64,000 nucleotides of DNA from Burkholderiales bacterium (GTDB lineage Bacteria; Pseudomonadota; Gammaproteobacteria; Burkholderiales; SG8-41): contig JALHRQ010000012.1 in assembly GCA_022841375.1 (NCBI GenBank), forward strand, positions 49,326 to 113,325, written 5' to 3'. This document shows, in pieces, positions 1 through 8,935 of the stretch. A program made the translations under genes and the position numbers. Numbering within the stretch: position 1 is the first letter of the stretch; each line of letters starts with the position of its first letter. The notes below the pieces were generated by a model. The model searched no databases, was not told where the DNA came from, and was given only the letters and a program-made list of their open reading frames with translations.

Positions 1-152
1 TTTTCGCGGACGATTTCGCCGCGCTCAGGATTGATTTCGGCGATGCCGATCCAGCCCACGGTAGGGTGGCGTGCCGCCAGCTCAGCGCGGATCAGGCCGA
101 CGCGGCCGGCGCCGATGATGGCGAGGCCGATTTTTTTGGGGTCTTTTTTCAT
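1..152 (-). CDS. Gfo/Idh/MocA-family oxidoreductase, N-terminal fragment (cut by window edge)
   Basis: Only the first 50 codons are inside the window; the gene continues beyond position 1. It starts with ATG at 152. Within the first 20 residues it shows a dinucleotide-binding beta-alpha-beta signature, IIGAGRVGLIR, as in NAD(P)-dependent Gfo/Idh/MocA dehydrogenases. It points the same way as the complete Gfo/Idh/MocA gene at 413-1483, so the two may be partners in one pathway, although a repeat-filled gap of 260 bp separates them. Substrate unknown. Confidence 0.7.
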   Translation of the reverse strand, partial: MKKDPKKIGLAIIGAGRVGLIRAELAARHPTVGWIGIAEINPERGEIVRE

Positions 153-186
153 TTAAAAATCCAGTTCAAAATCAAGTTCAAGAGCT

Positions 187-393
187 TAGCCACAGAGGAC
201 ACAGAGAGCACAGAGAAATTCAAAAACCGGTAGATGATGATGTTGAGTCTTGCATGATCAGTGGTCTCGGGATTCGTCATTCCGGCGAAAGCCGGAATCC
301 AGTTGACTCAGTAAAACTACTGGATTCCGGATCGCGCGCTGCGCGTCCGGAATGACGGTTTTTTCTCTGTGTTCTCTGTGACCTCTGTGGCTA
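187..393. repeat. Nested inverted-repeat element in an intergenic gap
   Basis: The gap between the two dehydrogenase genes is filled by two inverted repeats, one inside the other. The outer arms (187-217 and 363-393) are 31 nt with two mismatches and are built on CACAGAG-type units. The inner element (276-356) begins GTCATTCCGG and ends CCGGAATGAC; inside it CCGGAATCCAGT (292-303) pairs with ACTGGATTCCGG (319-330). Such elements are dispersed in many betaproteobacterial genomes. No protein is encoded. The transcript could fold into a long hairpin. Confidence 0.8.
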
Positions 394-412
394 AAAAGGT
401 TTTGGGGTTACT

Positions 413-1483
413 TTACCGTCCACCTACTGCAGCCAGCGGACGCGATTCCGGCAGCGGCAGCATCACCGGCTCATTGCGTTCGGCGGAAATGTCTGCAGCC
501 ATGTAGACCTCCATCACGTTGCGCGCCTGCTCGGCGGTGACCAGCACCGGACGGTCACAGCACACGGCTTCGATGAAATGAACGGTTTCGGCGTGCATCG
601 GGCCGGCAAAGGCATGGTCGACACGCTCGCCGGGCATCGATGACATCGGCATCTGCATGCCGCTTTTCATGGTGTTGAGCATGACGTCGCGGTGGGTGTC
701 GTCCACCAGCAGTGCGCCGTCGGTGCCGATCATTTCAATCCAGGTCGAGCAGGCGTTCGGGTAACCCGGCGGCAGGCTCCAGCCGGCGCCGATGACAAAC
801 GACATGCCGCTGTCCATGGTCACGGTGATCCATTGCGAGTCGGGTACGTCGGCGCCGCTGTTGGCGCGCATGATGCCGTAGTTCAACTGCGAGTAGACGC
901 GGATCGGTTTCGCCGGGGCCAGGCACCACAGGATGAAGTCGAGATCATGCGTCGCTTCCATCGCCGCGGGGGAAAGCTTGCTGCGGCCGGTGATCTTGGC
1001 GCCGAGGCTGCGTTGGATGTGGCGTGACACCATCGCGCTGACCGGCTTGCCGATGGCACCGGTGTCGATGCATTTTTTGACGTAGGCGTATTTCGGATTG
1101 AAACGCTGCGAGTAGCCGATGGTGAATTTGACGTTCTTGCGTTTGGCGATGGCGATCAGTTCGTCGGCTTCGTGCAGTTCGACGGCGATGGGTTTTTCCA
1201 TGAACACATGGAGACCGGCTTCGAGGCAGTCGCGGGCCATCGGGAAATGCAGTTTTTCCGGCGTTGCCGAAATCATTACCGCGTCGAGATCTTTGACTTC
1301 GAGCAGCTTGTGATAGTCATCGGTGGCGGTTTTGGCATTGCAGGACTTGGCCACTTCGGCGAGGCGTTCGGGTCGGGTTTCGACGATATGAAGATCCTTG
1401 ACCGCGGGATTGATGGCGCAGGTTTCTGCGCGGATGCCGCCGCACCAGCCGGTGCCGATGATGCCTACGTTGATTTGTTTCAC
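413..1483 (-). CDS. Gfo/Idh/MocA-family NAD(P)-dependent oxidoreductase
   Basis: A 356-aa cytoplasmic dehydrogenase. The Rossmann motif GTGWCG is at residues 10-15, and the family's EKP motif, which lines the cofactor and active site, is at 96-98 (FMEKPIAVE). The C-terminal half is the usual alpha/beta substrate domain. I chose the GTG at 1483 because AGGAGA lies 8 nt upstream and the fold begins right after it; an upstream ATG at 1561 would add 26 unrelated residues. The gene is divergent from the LysR regulator at 1778, which may control it. Family enzymes act on sugars, inositols or related polyols; the substrate here is unknown. Confidence 0.85.
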   Translation of the reverse strand: MKQINVGIIGTGWCGGIRAETCAINPAVKDLHIVETRPERLAEVAKSCNAKTATDDYHKLLEVKDLDAVMISATPEKLHFPMARDCLEAGLHVFMEKPIAVELHEADELIAIAKRKNVKFTIGYSQRFNPKYAYVKKCIDTGAIGKPVSAMVSRHIQRSLGAKITGRSKLSPAAMEATHDLDFILWCLAPAKPIRVYSQLNYGIMRANSGADVPDSQWITVTMDSGMSFVIGAGWSLPPGYPNACSTWIEMIGTDGALLVDDTHRDVMLNTMKSGMQMPMSSMPGERVDHAFAGPMHAETVHFIEAVCCDRPVLVTAEQARNVMEVYMAADISAERNEPVMLPLPESRPLAAVGGR

Positions 1484-1616
1484 AGCGTGATTCTCCTGGT
1501 GAGGTCTGTCTCGAGGCGTGGCGGACGCCAAATGCATGACCTGGCAATGGTAACCACGCATGCAGGAGCCGACAAATACCGAAATGCAAGCCGTGACATA
1601 TCAAATCGGCATGGCT

Positions 1617-1749
1617 AAACTGCTAAAGGCATGAACAGCAGTTTTCCGCACTGCAGCATTTGCAGCTATGGAAAATTGACTTTTTGTAGCGGGAAAAATG
1701 GCACTTCACCGCATGCCTCAAACATGCTGCTTTGTTATCTCAGCAGTTT
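1617..1749. promoter_or_regulatory. Candidate LysR-regulator sites in the divergent intergenic region
   Basis: The 294-bp space between the divergent oxidoreductase and LysR genes holds the octamer AGCAGTTT three times: inverted at 1617-1624, direct at 1637-1644 (together an inverted repeat with a 12-bp spacer) and direct at 1742-1749, which is 29 bp before the LysR start. Repeated half-sites in a divergent promoter fit autoregulation by a LysR protein. This is inference from pattern; no consensus was matched. Confidence 0.4.
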
Positions 1750-1777
1750 AGTCGGGTATTAATCACCGGGTAATTAC

Positions 1778-2752
1778 ATGGACCTGCGCGGTATCCGTTA
1801 TTTCGTCCAGATCGCCGAACTCGGCAGCATTACTCGCGCCGCGCAGCACCTTCGCGTGGCGCAGCCGGCGCTGTCGCGGCACATTCATGCGCTGGAGGAG
1901 GAACTGGGCGTGCCCTTGCTGGTACGTTTGCCGCGCGGCGTACGCCTGACCACCGCGGGCCGCCAGTTTCTTGACCATTGCCAGCGCATCCTGCGCGAAC
2001 TGGGCCGTGCGCAGGACGAACTGCGCAGCGGCAGCGCCGTGGCGCAGGGTCGGGTGATTCTGGGGGTGTCGCCGACCACGGGGCCGCTGCTGCTGCCCGG
2101 CGTGGTCGAACGCATGCGCCGGCAATGCCCGCAGATCAGCCTGAAAGTGGTCGACGGTTTCAGTAACCAACTCTACGACTGGTTGCAGACGGGCCGCGCG
2201 GATGTCGCAGTGCTCACCAACCCGGTAAATTCACGTACGGTTAAAGTGACGCCGTTGATTTCCGAACCCATCGTGGTCTATGCCAAAGCTAAGCCCCGCG
2301 GCGGCAAACGATTTTTTATCGTGACAGATCTGGCGCGCACGCCGGTGGTGAGCACCGAGGCGATACGCCTGATTGCCGACGAACAACTGCAACGTTACAA
2401 GACACGGGTGCGGGTCGAAGCCGAGATCGATTCAGTCGAGGCGATCCGCCGGCTGGTATTGCGCGGCACCTGCATGGCGCTGATGCCGATATCGACTTTT
2501 CATGAGGATGTGGCGGCGCGAAAACTCACGGCCTGGCCGATTGCCGACGCCAACATCCATCGTATACTCACGCTCGGCCAGCAGGCGGATCGCCGGCCTT
2601 CCGCGGCAATTGATGAGGTTGCCCAGATCATGGGCGCTGAAGTGCGCGCGCTTGCAGAAAGCGGCGTGTTCAGTCTGCCCGGCGGAAATATCGTTGCGGC
2701 GCGCGCGCCGCGGCAGAAAAAAACGCGTAACCAGGAGAAAGACTCAGCATGA
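1778..2752 (+). CDS. LysR-family transcriptional regulator
   Basis: A 324-aa regulator with the family layout: an N-terminal winged HTH in about residues 1-60 (LGSITRAAQHLRVAQPALSRHI is the helix-turn-helix) and a two-lobed effector-binding domain in about 90-300. Its stop overlaps the amidohydrolase start by 4 bp (ATGA at 2749-2752), so the two genes are translationally coupled. It is divergent from the Gfo/Idh/MocA gene. The effector is presumably a metabolite of the linked pathway. The last 15 or so residues are basic and probably outside the domain. Confidence 0.9.
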   Translation: MDLRGIRYFVQIAELGSITRAAQHLRVAQPALSRHIHALEEELGVPLLVRLPRGVRLTTAGRQFLDHCQRILRELGRAQDELRSGSAVAQGRVILGVSPTTGPLLLPGVVERMRRQCPQISLKVVDGFSNQLYDWLQTGRADVAVLTNPVNSRTVKVTPLISEPIVVYAKAKPRGGKRFFIVTDLARTPVVSTEAIRLIADEQLQRYKTRVRVEAEIDSVEAIRRLVLRGTCMALMPISTFHEDVAARKLTAWPIADANIHRILTLGQQADRRPSAAIDEVAQIMGAEVRALAESGVFSLPGGNIVAARAPRQKKTRNQEKDSA

Positions 2753-3738
2753 AACGCATTGATGTGCACAACCACGTGATCCCCGAGGCCCTGGTCAAGG
2801 CCATGCAGGCCAATCCGGTCTACAACACCAAAATCGAAGGTGAGGGCCATAACCGGGTGTTCATTCGGGGCAAGACGCGTTTTGCGTTTGCAGCCGAGTT
2901 TTACGATGCCGACGCCAAGCTCGAGTCCATGGACCGCAAAAAAATCGACATCGCTTTTATTTCCCCTGGGCCGCAGTGCTTTTTCTACAACCTGAAAGAC
3001 GAGCTGGCGATCCAGACCGCGCGCCTGGTCAACGACGGCATTGCGCAGATGGTTGCAGCCAAGCCCGATCGCCTGCGCGGCATGGCGACATTGCCGATGC
3101 AGCATCCACAGGCGGCGATCGCCGAACTCGAGCGTGTAGTCAAGGAATACGGGTTTAAAGGCGTGGAACTCGGCACTGCGATCGGTGAGGAAGAACTTGC
3201 CGATCCGAAATTCCGCCCGGTGCTCAAACGCATTGAGGAACTCAAGGTGACGATTTTTGCGCACCCGAATACCCAGGGCTCGGGCGGGCGTCTCGACTGC
3301 TACTACCTCACCAACCTGATCGGCAACCCGCTGGATACCACGATCATGGTCGGCAAGCTGATGTTCAGCGGTGCGCTGGATGAACTGAAAGACCTGAAAA
3401 TCCTGCTCGCGCACGGCGGCGGTTTTCTGCCGTACCAGATCGGCCGCTTTGTGCATGGCCACAAGGTGCGTCCGGATACGGCTGCAGTAACCCAGTCCGA
3501 TCCGCACGAGATGCTGAAGCGTTTCTGGTTTGACGCGCTGACCCATAGCCCGCAATCGGTCCGTCACCTGATCGACATCGTTGGTTCGGAGAAAGTCGTG
3601 CTGGGAACCGATGCGCCGTTTGATATGGGCGAAATGGCGCCCGTAGACCGCGTTGAAATGACGCCGGGCCTGACCCAGAAAGAGCGCGAGAACATCTACT
3701 GCAACTCGGCGACGGCATTGTTCAACGGCAAGATTTGA
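2749..3738 (+). CDS. Amidohydrolase-2 (ACMSD-like) metal-dependent hydrolase/decarboxylase
   Basis: A 329-aa TIM-barrel metal enzyme of the amidohydrolase-2 family, which includes aminocarboxymuconate-semialdehyde decarboxylase and related ring-cleavage acid decarboxylases and hydratases. Likely metal ligands are visible: HxH at residues 7 and 9, His172 (FAHPN), His222 (LAHGGG) and Asp288 (GTDAPFD). It is coupled to the upstream LysR gene by an ATGA overlap and followed 7 bp later by nudC. A related enzyme, also on the strand leading away from a Bug cluster, sits at 60548-61546. The exact reaction cannot be assigned. Confidence 0.85.
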   Translation: MKRIDVHNHVIPEALVKAMQANPVYNTKIEGEGHNRVFIRGKTRFAFAAEFYDADAKLESMDRKKIDIAFISPGPQCFFYNLKDELAIQTARLVNDGIAQMVAAKPDRLRGMATLPMQHPQAAIAELERVVKEYGFKGVELGTAIGEEELADPKFRPVLKRIEELKVTIFAHPNTQGSGGRLDCYYLTNLIGNPLDTTIMVGKLMFSGALDELKDLKILLAHGGGFLPYQIGRFVHGHKVRPDTAAVTQSDPHEMLKRFWFDALTHSPQSVRHLIDIVGSEKVVLGTDAPFDMGEMAPVDRVEMTPGLTQKERENIYCNSATALFNGKI

Positions 3739-3745
3739 GCAAGTA

Positions 3746-4588
3746 ATGACGCAAGGCGTATTTGTTCCGGGCCATCGCGGCCCGGCGCGGGTCGAGGGCG
3801 ATGTGGTCTGCTGCCTGTTTCACGGCAATCGCGTATTCATCACCCGCGATGGAGGTGGTCCTGCGCTTCCCCAGATTGATGTCGAGGCATACGGCATCAC
3901 TCTCGACTCGGCGCATTACCTGGGCACGCTCGACGGCAGGCATTGCTACGGCATGGCGCTGCCGCACGGCGCGGCATTGCCCGAAGGCCTGGAACTGCTG
4001 GGCATGCGCGCGCTGATCCTTGAAGGCGATACATTCGTCGCCGGCATCGCCGGACAGGCCTTTCAGCTGCTCGAATGGGCGCGCACCCATCGCCATTGCG
4101 GTTGCTGCGGACAGCCGACGCTGCCGCATGCGGGTGACCGCGCAGTGGAATGTCCCGGCTGCAAGCTGGTGTTTTATCCGCGCATTTCACCGGTGATGAT
4201 GGCGCTGGTGTATCGCAGAAATGACAACTGCAGTGAATTGCTGCTGACCCGCAAACCCGGTTATGCCGAGGGCCGCTACACCGTTGTCGCCGGATTTGTC
4301 GAAGCGGGTGAGTCGCTGGAGCAGTGTCTGGCGCGCGAAGTCAAAGAGGAGGTCGGCGTCGACATCCGTAATCCGCGGTATTTCGGCAGCCAGCCGTGGC
4401 CGTTCCCGAATTCGCTGGTGATGGCCTTCAGCGCGGAATGGGCAGGCGGCGAAGTGGTTCCGGACGGCACCGAACTGGAGGATGCACGCTGGTTCTCCAT
4501 TGACGCGCTGCCGGACCTGCCGGAGGCGGTACATATTTCCCGTCAGTTGATCGACGACACGCTGGTGCATTTGCGCGAAGGCCGGTAA
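3746..4588 (+). CDS. nudC: NADH pyrophosphatase / NAD-capped RNA hydrolase NudC
   Basis: A 280-aa Nudix hydrolase that cleaves NAD(H) to NMN(H) and AMP and can decap NAD-RNA. It shows the family zinc ribbon (CxxC at 118-121 and 136-139), a complete Nudix box at 183-205 (G-x5-E-x7-REVKEEVGV) and the diagnostic SQPWPFPNS motif at 215-223, which separates NudC from other Nudix enzymes. It starts 7 bp after the amidohydrolase stop and is probably in the same transcript, possibly only by position. Confidence 0.93.
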   Translation: MTQGVFVPGHRGPARVEGDVVCCLFHGNRVFITRDGGGPALPQIDVEAYGITLDSAHYLGTLDGRHCYGMALPHGAALPEGLELLGMRALILEGDTFVAGIAGQAFQLLEWARTHRHCGCCGQPTLPHAGDRAVECPGCKLVFYPRISPVMMALVYRRNDNCSELLLTRKPGYAEGRYTVVAGFVEAGESLEQCLAREVKEEVGVDIRNPRYFGSQPWPFPNSLVMAFSAEWAGGEVVPDGTELEDARWFSIDALPDLPEAVHISRQLIDDTLVHLREGR

Positions 4589-4716
4589 TCAATACATCGT
4601 GGACCCGCGCGAGCGGGGCGGTGTCTGCGTGCTAGGATTGTTGGTGGAGGAGGGCCGGAAGTCACGCCGGTCCTGCAAACAAAAAATCGTTCAACCACTT
4701 TGCGGGTAACCACGCC

Positions 4717-5559
4717 ATGCCATTTTTTCGTTTCGAGGACTTCGAAAGCAATTACCTGACGCCGCACCTGTCCACCGGCAAAGCCCCGGTGATCGACGGA
4801 CGCTATATGTATTTCTGCCTGCTGCACAAGAACGCAGGCACGGGTTCGGAGCTGCATTACCACCCGAATGAACTGCTGATTTTTCCGGTGCGGGGCAAGA
4901 TCAACGCCATCGTCGGCAGGGATCGCCGCGTGGCGTCACCCGGCACCTTCGTCCATGCGCCGGCGTTTGCACGGCACTCGATGAAGGCCACCGAAGACGG
5001 CAACCTGCAATACCTCTATATCAAGGACAAGACCTGGACCGTGGTCGGGCTGGCTGAAGACGAAGCGGTGCCGGACAAGGCGATGACCGTGGCCGAGGTC
5101 AACAAAAAATACAATGTCGGCGACAAGGACAAACACCAGAAGACCCAGGGCAAGTCGCAGGCCATCATTGAAGGCCTGCCGGTGTGTTTTCACCCGATAC
5201 TCGACAGCCTCGATGCGCCGGCACGCTCCGGTCGCTGCGTGAACTGGATCGAAGGCGAGCGTCTGGCGTTCGGCCTGTTCGAAGTGCCGGCGGGTTATGC
5301 CGAACCGGAAGCGGTGTCGGCGCGTGAAATGTTTGTCTACGTGATGAGCGGCAGCATCGACGCCCAATCCGGCAATGAACGCAAGACGGCAGGCCCTGGC
5401 GATATTGTTTACGTGCCGCGCGGTGAACGTTACCGGCTGCAGGTACGCAAACATGCGCGCTACGCGACGGTGTGTTCGACACCGTGGCTGGAGGACAAGA
5501 TCGACAACATGTCGCCGGAAGAGGCGGAGCAGGCGCGCGTAAACATGAAGGCGAATTAA
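4717..5559 (+). CDS. Bicupin-domain protein
   Basis: A 280-aa cytoplasmic protein with two cupin barrels. The first (about residues 35-115) has LHYHPNELLIFPVRGK, resembling a metal-binding cupin motif, and the second (about 185-265) has REMFVYVMSGS...GPGDIVYVPRG, where the usual histidines are partly missing. It has no signal peptide. The gene lies between nudC and a Bug solute-binding protein, which suggests a role in the same catabolic locus, either as a dioxygenase-like or isomerase-like enzyme or as a small-molecule sensor. The reaction is unknown. Confidence 0.75.
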   Translation: MPFFRFEDFESNYLTPHLSTGKAPVIDGRYMYFCLLHKNAGTGSELHYHPNELLIFPVRGKINAIVGRDRRVASPGTFVHAPAFARHSMKATEDGNLQYLYIKDKTWTVVGLAEDEAVPDKAMTVAEVNKKYNVGDKDKHQKTQGKSQAIIEGLPVCFHPILDSLDAPARSGRCVNWIEGERLAFGLFEVPAGYAEPEAVSAREMFVYVMSGSIDAQSGNERKTAGPGDIVYVPRGERYRLQVRKHARYATVCSTPWLEDKIDNMSPEEAEQARVNMKAN

Positions 5560-5668
5560 CGGAGGCGAAATCAAAGCCGCGGTGCCAGCGCGCCGGCAAC
5601 AGCGAATTTGGTACAGGCAGGTAGCAACGCGTTTCAGCAAGGTTAACAACAACCATACTGGAGGGGCG

Positions 5669-6670
5669 ATGAAATACTTGTTTAAAAACAAATGCTTAAA
5701 TGTTGCATTCGGTGCTGTGCTGGCGATCATTGCAGGCGCTGTCCAGGCCCAGCGCTGGCTGCCCCAGCAGAATGTCGCGCTGATCGTGCCTTCAACCGCC
5801 GGTGGTTCATTGGATCACGTTGGTCGCACCATCCAGAAAATGTGGGACCAGCAAAAACTGGTGGCGACCTCCAGCACGATTCTCAACATGGGCGGCGCTG
5901 GACATGCCATCGCGTACAACTTTTTGCACCTGCGCGCCGGCAACCCGCATTTCCTGAGCATCACTTCATCGACCCTTCATGCCAGCCATATCAACGGCCG
6001 TTACCCGCTGTCGTATCGCGATTTCACGCCACTGGCGGTGATGCTGACAGAATACATCGCCATCGCGGTGCGCACCGATTCGCCGCTCAAAACCGGCAAG
6101 GATCTGGTGGAAGCGCTACGCGAGGATCCGCGCAAATACAGCCTCGCGCTGAGCAGCGCCGTCGGCGGCACGCACCACATTTCCTTTGGTCTGCCACTGC
6201 AGTCGGGCAAAGTGGAAATGAACAAGACCCGACTGGTGGCGTTCACCTCGACAGGGGAAGGGGTCACCGCGTTGCTGGGCGGACACGTCGATGTGCTCTC
6301 CGGCGGCACCGTGCAGATTGCCCCGCATGTAGCCAGTGGCCGCATGCGGGTTCTTGCGGTAACCTCGGCCAAACGTCTTCCTGGCGTATTGGCAAGCGCA
6401 CCCACATGGCCGGAGCAGGGCTACAAGGGTGTTCAGGAAAACTGGCGCGGCGTAATGGGCGCCAAAGGCATCAGCGCCGCGCAAATCGCCTACTGGGACG
6501 GTGTATTCGGCAAAATAGCGGCCAGCGCTGATTTCAAGGAACTGGCGGACAAGAACCAGTGGGAGATCGCGTACAAAAACTCGGCTGAAACCGCCAAGTT
6601 TTTCGCCTCGGAGTATGCCGATCTGAAAAGCGTGATGGATTTTCTCGGGCTTTCCGGCAAGCCTCACTAA
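5669..6670 (+). CDS. Bug/TctC-family periplasmic solute-binding protein
   Basis: A 333-aa exported receptor of the Bug family, the extracytoplasmic binding protein of tripartite tricarboxylate-type transporters. Residues 1-27 form a signal peptide ending near VQA. The mature protein shows the family features: a VALIVPSTAGGSLDHVGR beta-strand/loop, then FTSTGEGVTALLGGHVDV and a C-terminal lobe. I chose ATG 5669 because GGAGGGG lies just before it; upstream in-frame sequence is not signal-like. No TctA/TctB membrane genes are nearby, so it is an orphan receptor that probably shares a distant permease or acts in sensing. Ligands of the family are usually carboxylates. Confidence 0.88.
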   Translation: MKYLFKNKCLNVAFGAVLAIIAGAVQAQRWLPQQNVALIVPSTAGGSLDHVGRTIQKMWDQQKLVATSSTILNMGGAGHAIAYNFLHLRAGNPHFLSITSSTLHASHINGRYPLSYRDFTPLAVMLTEYIAIAVRTDSPLKTGKDLVEALREDPRKYSLALSSAVGGTHHISFGLPLQSGKVEMNKTRLVAFTSTGEGVTALLGGHVDVLSGGTVQIAPHVASGRMRVLAVTSAKRLPGVLASAPTWPEQGYKGVQENWRGVMGAKGISAAQIAYWDGVFGKIAASADFKELADKNQWEIAYKNSAETAKFFASEYADLKSVMDFLGLSGKPH

Positions 6671-6700
6671 CGCACCGTCTTCATCCAATAAGGAGCAGCA

Positions 6701-7609
6701 ATCATCAAATCGCAGTCAGTAGGCAGTATCGGCCTCGGCATCATGGGCGGCGCCTTTGCGCGCCACCTGCTGTCCGAGGGGTTCAGCGTGACGGGCTTCG
6801 ATATCGACCCGAAGCGGCGTGCGGCGCTTAAAAAACTCGGCGGGAAACCTGCTGCGACGGCGACTGCAGTCTCGGGCACGTGTCCCATCCTGGTGACTTC
6901 GCTGCCCAGTCTCGCCGCGGTGGATGCGGCGTTTTTCGGCAAGGGCGGCATTGTCGCGACCGCAAAGCGGGGTACGGTGCTGATCGAAACCAGTACGCTG
7001 CCGCTGGCCAAGAAGCACGAGATCCGCGAACGCTGCGCCGCCAGGGCAATCGTAGTGCTCGATTGCCCGGTCAGCGGTACCGGCGCGCAGGCGGCCAATC
7101 GCGACATTGCGATTTATGCCAGCGGCGAGCGCAAGGCCTATGACAAGGCTGAGGCGGCGCTCAAGGGTTTCTCGCGCAGCGTGTATTACTGTGGCGAGTT
7201 CGGCAATGGCTCGAAGCTGAAGTATGTCGCCAACCTGCTGGTGACCATCCACAATCTGTCGACAGCAGAGGCAATGGTCATGGGTCTGAAATCCGGACTC
7301 GACCTGAACCTGCTCTACAAGGTGATCAAGGACGGGGCGGGCAATTCCCGCATGTTTGAGGTGCGTGGGCCGCTGATGATCAAGGGGGATTACAGCCAGG
7401 CCACCATGAAAGTCGATGTGTACAAGAAAGATATTGATATCATTGAGCAGTTCGCAGCGGACCTGCATTGTCCGGTGCCGCTGTTCGAGGCTTCAAAACC
7501 GTTTTATGCCGCGGCCTATGCGCAAGGCCGTGCGCTGGAAGATACGGCGTCAGTCTGTGCAGTGCTTGAACAGATGGCCGGCATAAAACGCAAAAAACGG
7601 TGCAAATAA
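6701..7609 (+). CDS. 3-hydroxyisobutyrate-dehydrogenase-family oxidoreductase with no canonical start codon
   Basis: A beta-hydroxyacid dehydrogenase of about 302 aa: NAD(P)-binding GLGIMG near residue 11, CPVSGTGAQAA substrate loop, and catalytic lysine in GSKLKYVANLL. The reading frame has a stop (TAA 6689-6691) and then no ATG, GTG or TTG until the ATG at 6743, which lies inside the glycine-rich motif and would remove it. A good ribosome site, AAGGAG (6690-6695), is followed 5 and 8 nt later by ATC codons at 6701 and 6704. Either translation begins at ATC, a rare event, or an ATG has been lost by mutation or sequencing error. It follows the Bug gene by 30 bp. Confidence 0.8.
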   Translation: MIKSQSVGSIGLGIMGGAFARHLLSEGFSVTGFDIDPKRRAALKKLGGKPAATATAVSGTCPILVTSLPSLAAVDAAFFGKGGIVATAKRGTVLIETSTLPLAKKHEIRERCAARAIVVLDCPVSGTGAQAANRDIAIYASGERKAYDKAEAALKGFSRSVYYCGEFGNGSKLKYVANLLVTIHNLSTAEAMVMGLKSGLDLNLLYKVIKDGAGNSRMFEVRGPLMIKGDYSQATMKVDVYKKDIDIIEQFAADLHCPVPLFEASKPFYAAAYAQGRALEDTASVCAVLEQMAGIKRKKRCK

Positions 7610-7674
7610 CGTTGTAGGTTTAAAAAGCAGCGCAATCAGAAACCCGTTTCAACCTGAGAGAAGAGAAATACCCG

Positions 7675-8919
7675 ATGAAACCGACCATGTCGCCGCAGGG
7701 CCAGGCTGCACAGACCATTTCCCGCAACATGAAGCTGATCTCCCACAACGAGCTCGCCGGATTCGGCGGCATCGGTGAGGGCATCAACATGCAGGTGACC
7801 AAAGACGGTCGCCGCATTCTTTGGCTGGCACATGAGTCGGCACCGAAGAACTTTACCGCGGTCGACGTTTCCGACGTCAAGAACCCGAAGGTGATTTGCC
7901 AGACCGACCTGCCACATGAGCGCGTGCGTTCGAACTCGCTCGACGTCGTCGGCGACATTATGGTGGTGGCGTATCAGACCAAGGCGGTCGGCGACAAACC
8001 CGCCGGCATGGACATTTTTGACATCAGCACCCCGGAAAAGCCGAAGCTGATTTCGCACTTTGACGCTTCGGGCCCGAATTCGCGCGGCGCACATTGCGTG
8101 TGGTTTGTCGATGGCGAATACGTGCATCTGACTTCCGGCTCGGGTGACTTCGAACCGACGCATCCGAACGATTTCCAGTTCTACCGCATTATCGACGTGC
8201 GCAATCCGTCGAAGCCGGTGGAAGCAGGCCGCTGGCATTACCCTGGCACGCATAAGGGCGACAAGGATGCACCGCCCCCGCGTCATCCGAAATTCGACGG
8301 CGGCTACCGCCCGCACAACATCCTGGTCTATCCGGAGCGTCCGGACCGTGCCTATGTCGCCTACCTCGACGGCGGTGCGCTGATTCTCGACATCTCGGAC
8401 AAAGCCAATCCGAAGATGATTACCAACTGGCGCTATTCGCCCCCGTACAACGGCTTCTGCCACACGGTGATGCCGCTGATGAGCCGCGACATGTTGTTGG
8501 TGACCGACGAGTGCACCAAGGACGACGGCCTTGACTGGCCGAAGCTGGGCTGGGTGGTCAATGCCAGCGCAGAAAAAAATCTGGTGCCGATGTCGACGCT
8601 GCCGCTGCCGCCACTGGAGAGTTTTGTTAAACGTGGTGGCCGTTACGGTGCGCACAACATCCATGAGAACCTGCCGGGACCGGCTTCCTTCCGTTCCGAC
8701 AACCTGATCGTCGGCACCTTCTTCAACGGCGGCGTACGCGCGTTCGACATTTCGAACGCCTACCAGCCGCAGGAAGTCGCCTATTACGTGCCGGGCGCGC
8801 CCAAGCTGTCGCCGAAGGGCTCGATCCAGATCAACGATGTGTGGGTTGACGAAAATCGCCTGATTTACACGGTGGACCGTTTCGCCGGCGGCCTCTACAT
8901 CCTCGAGATGGACATCTAA
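7675..8919 (+). CDS. LVIVD-repeat beta-propeller-like protein
   Basis: A 414-aa protein without an obvious signal peptide. It contains repeated units of the type DVSDVKNPKVI, DISTPEKPKLI, DVRNPSKPVEA, DISDKANPKMI and DISNAYQPQEV, which match LVIVD repeats that usually fold into a beta-propeller. Conserved histidines occur at GAHCVWF, RPHNILV, CHTVMP and GAHNIHE. Their even spacing suggests a central metal or active site. It is followed after 16 bp by a CobW-type GTPase, a metal-trafficking class, which is consistent with a metal-dependent protein. Function is otherwise unknown. Confidence 0.75.
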   Translation: MKPTMSPQGQAAQTISRNMKLISHNELAGFGGIGEGINMQVTKDGRRILWLAHESAPKNFTAVDVSDVKNPKVICQTDLPHERVRSNSLDVVGDIMVVAYQTKAVGDKPAGMDIFDISTPEKPKLISHFDASGPNSRGAHCVWFVDGEYVHLTSGSGDFEPTHPNDFQFYRIIDVRNPSKPVEAGRWHYPGTHKGDKDAPPPRHPKFDGGYRPHNILVYPERPDRAYVAYLDGGALILDISDKANPKMITNWRYSPPYNGFCHTVMPLMSRDMLLVTDECTKDDGLDWPKLGWVVNASAEKNLVPMSTLPLPPLESFVKRGGRYGAHNIHENLPGPASFRSDNLIVGTFFNGGVRAFDISNAYQPQEVAYYVPGAPKLSPKGSIQINDVWVDENRLIYTVDRFAGGLYILEMDI

Positions 8920-8935
8920 CCGGAGCTGTAACGCA

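Noticed and set aside
2500..3567. Long minus-strand frame (355 codons) across the LysR/amidohydrolase junction
   Set aside because: It lies entirely over two well-supported plus-strand genes and has arginine/histidine-rich shadow composition.
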